From a virus, in the IMG/VR virus record IMGVR_UViG_3300009165_000016, positions 1 through 33,250 of that record: DNA of 33,250 bases. One strand, written 5' to 3'. A program made the position numbers and the translations under genes. A model generated the notes under the pieces. The model made no database searches and had not been told where the DNA came from. It worked only from the letters and a program-made list of their open reading frames with translations. This document shows positions 32,401 to 33,250 of this stretch, piece by piece (the stretch's first letter is position 1; every line of letters starts with the position of its first letter).

Positions 32401-32977
32401 CTCTGGTGGAAAAACATTTTCATACCTTCAAATATCTCAAACTCTTGGGGCAGTTGGATCTAACTTTACTATTTTAATAAGACCAATTGAAATAATCGGA
32501 GACACTGTAAGTAAATCTAAATTATTCAATTACAACCCATATCCTCTGTACTTAGTTGCAAAACTTAAGGATAATGCGAGCATAAACAACATTTCGATTA
32601 AAGAAGTTATTGGAAATTATCAAAGAACTATAACTCCAAAATGGTATGTTACCGCAAATGCATCTATTACTGATGCAGATGGTAATGCAGATATAACTGG
32701 TGCTCCACCAACAAACTTTATAGAGATTGGTAGAGCATCATCTGCATTAGTTGATGTTCAAAATGAGCAGAAGTTAAGACCCTACATTGAAAGAGATACA
32801 CTGTACATTGGTGCAAATACAACTAATACTGTTGATATGAAGAAAGGTTTTGGTGTTGATCGAAGAGTTATAACTCCAGATAATAATAATTTAGAAGCAA
32901 CGTTTTTAATTGCTAAAAAAATTGATGGTGGATCTTTTGGAACTATTGAATCATCTATTAACTTTAAGGAACAATAA
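29480..32977 (+). CDS. Large structural protein, paralogue of the 26273/27077 pair
   Basis: 1165-residue intact protein. N-terminal region with DEFGEPLITESDTFFLQDAS, a phrase seen in other cyanophage structural proteins. It carries both blocks that are separate in the upstream pair: LLGINRAETQLSLFSNVSSY and VFRYQPGRISGFTFGLR (about residues 175-400), and VTMYKIEFGWYGAIGARF with YKYGASYYIDGGDEGT (about 505-600). The C-terminal half is beta-rich with PTNFIEIGRASSALVDVQ near the end and a short C-terminal tail. A strong ribosome site GGGAGGAG (29463-29470) lies nine bases before the ATG, in contrast to the weak sites of most genes here, implying high output. Virion surface role inferred; precise T4 counterpart not identified. 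Confidence 0.9.
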   Translation: MNGGKDVKFGDDKRQVSIIPSSAESLYNLINGELLTDEFGEPLITESDTFFLQDASKKRSTSIVFASSGNTNRLVEVSVGSTTATYSQVGTNNVGIATTSSRYTLGVGDLVIGPSIPDATIISRIGIGSIFLSNFTTNITPKTEEILIKRKYQVRIKSDPVWKIVEDFKETSEVSTTLLGINRAETQLSLFSNVSSYGLDPDEFESYSFRSSAPRFTSWDNRKNEIYGTRYYNSTTEEIQESAIKIAAFPVPYTFPFGPKFTKLGYYNATLYTRYLNFIQLGNDLYDYFSTGPGSGHPPDWKNKFLSKEFVYLQSGDVVYGAGIDLSFAKIDTWTDTWRDIKDSVLVDPVSGRKFDFPRVAELLGPIYDSTNTRPGYSDSETSFTALQSRRVFRYQPGRISGFTFGLRSSIEPVSGIIREWGIANPTDQYVFRINAGQFSIIRRSTVPLEKSVLERNGLTLTDQFSAGSGDPYDPQIYSTIVIPSIKFNGDPLDANGDSGYLLKPENVTMYKIEFGWYGAIGARFYAYIPTDNGDARWVVLHTLVIENSLGAPCLQDSYFRFKYSLAVTNTGDLRLPQFLYKYGASYYIDGGDEGTSQIYSAASKQKRILPNNYKTLFGIVPKSSLVNSEGTPIINKKLIIPTELNFSTDSLTEVKVVTCSACPGFGHVYTPGVATTESGRSVDITFTDANTISASSGSYFYQSYIGAKFIAPTIWNAHVASVSDPVGVAGSFLTATIKGYIPSGYGNRDIGGSLVYDSILGITTTVPINSAYPYPVRLSNYNAYAASDFPFTGSTIQIQFLNPSPSDDYNHLADYLIGITDRPPNVSLPNTLNGFFVGGASTSVLPDSSILYGDRIQQLTAVNEDGVEVGEGLFDEPLEVDRRIPTVSGSGGGICSLLTINVKNPTSITNVNELNYQPNTGSTTPDPLGRRWIQIQGIFPNIEFNGGQVVVQTLAGSANITNSLYIGAPVSYTSGGKTFSYLQISQTLGAVGSNFTILIRPIEIIGDTVSKSKLFNYNPYPLYLVAKLKDNASINNISIKEVIGNYQRTITPKWYVTANASITDADGNADITGAPPTNFIEIGRASSALVDVQNEQKLRPYIERDTLYIGANTTNTVDMKKGFGVDRRVITPDNNNLEATFLIAKKIDGGSFGTIESSINFKEQ

Positions 32978-32983
32978 TAAATA
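32976..32983 (+). promoter_or_regulatory. late-promoter-like box AATAAATA before the last gene
   Basis: AATAAATA at 32976-32983 overlaps the end of the previous gene and lies 43 bases before ATG 33027. Seven of eight bases match the T4 late consensus. Confidence 0.45.
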
Positions 32984-33026
32984 AAGAAAAGTTATACTTT
33001 TACCTGCACCATGAGAGTCGGATAAT

Positions 33027-33250
33027 ATGTCACTTCAAAACAAAAGAATTTACGGATTAAACGTATTAAGTTTTCTTTCTGAAGTTGAAGATAAAGATGC
33101 AGCATTAAATGCATTAAATCTACCATTGAGTGATTTAGATATTATTAGAGGAACGTCAAATGCAGGTATATCGAGAGGTGATTGGATTTCTCTATCTAGA
33201 TTGAGTGTCCCTTTTATTAAAACTCTTGATAGATATCGAATTGAGGTAGG
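33027..33250 (+). CDS. Start of a further late gene (3' end outside window)
   Basis: Open frame of 74 codons from ATG 33027 to the window end with no stop. It begins SLQNKRIYGLNVLSFLSEVE and continues with a Leu- and Asp-rich helical stretch (LNALNLPLSDLDIIRG), then RGDWISLSRLSVPF. Context (after a large structural gene, with a late-promoter-like box upstream) suggests another virion structural protein. An earlier ATG at 33011 closes after four codons and is not the start. The family cannot be named from this fragment. Confidence 0.8.
   Translation, partial: MSLQNKRIYGLNVLSFLSEVEDKDAALNALNLPLSDLDIIRGTSNAGISRGDWISLSRLSVPFIKTLDRYRIEV

Noticed and set aside
32985-33003. AAAAGT / ACTTTT hairpin after the 29480 gene as a terminator
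   Set aside because: Only six A-T-rich pairs with a 3-base loop; too weak to call.
1-33250. CRISPR arrays, insertion sequences, integrase or attachment sites
   Set aside because: No regularly spaced repeats, transposase motifs or recombinase genes seen; the tRNAs here are phage genes rather than evident attachment sites.

Overview
This window comes from the genome of a T4-like myovirus that infects cyanobacteria, most likely marine Synechococcus or Prochlorococcus. The evidence is a phoH gene next to a compact replication cluster (Cas4-like nuclease, gp33, gp59, gp32), a DUF1825 gene (a family otherwise typical of cyanobacteria), and long runs of T4-type baseplate and hub genes. Many AT-rich late genes are preceded by a T4 late-promoter-like box, (A/C)TAAATA. 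No integrase, CRISPR array or insertion sequence is visible. No stretch of 300 bases lacks a gene.

Layout. (1) 1-3590, plus strand: phoH (5' end outside the window), PD-(D/E)XK nuclease, gp33 late-transcription co-activator, gp59 helicase loader, DUF1825 protein and gp32 ssDNA-binding protein. The genes overlap or nearly touch. gp32 has its own sigma70-type promoter and an unusual repeated leader, and the block ends in a strong hairpin terminator. (2) 3648-6235, minus strand: gp4 head completion, an unassigned protein, gp48 tube cap and gp53 wedge. (3) 6276-17811, plus strand: gp54, gp26, gp51, two tape-measure-like or hub-associated proteins (one carrying lysozyme and M23 peptidase domains), gp27-like hub, gp5-like OB-fold hub without lysozyme, a separate beta-helical spike, a fibre-like protein, a 2OG-Fe(II) oxygenase and a coiled-coil protein. 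(4) 17812-19366: an accessory island with three sigma70-type promoters (each with a 17-base spacer), a small conserved protein, an orphan Phd/YefM-like antitoxin, three tRNA or tRNA-like genes, and an HNH endonuclease lodged between the first and second tRNA. (5) 19400 to the end: very large virion surface proteins, namely a 2290-residue beta-helix protein, two paralogous structural proteins (one split by an in-frame UGA), and the start of another gene.

How it fits together. Replication and late-switch proteins (gp33, gp59, gp32) lie beside genes they serve. The late genes build the tail tube start, baseplate hub, spike, peptidoglycan-cutting tail proteins and peripheral fibres. The tRNAs appear suited to codons frequent in the AT-rich late genes (UUA, possibly AUA).

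The most interesting signals are: a complete three-part programmed -1 frameshift signal joining gp26 to gp51 (internal Shine-Dalgarno, slippery T TTT TTC, hairpin 8 bases downstream); a late promoter box placed in the loop of a 12-bp inverted repeat just ahead of the HNH gene, echoing the T4 I-TevI control scheme; a single in-frame UGA splitting a large structural gene; and a tRNA(CAU)-like gene with a non-canonical T loop that overlaps the end of the HNH gene. All family assignments come from reading motifs by eye; no database search was run.
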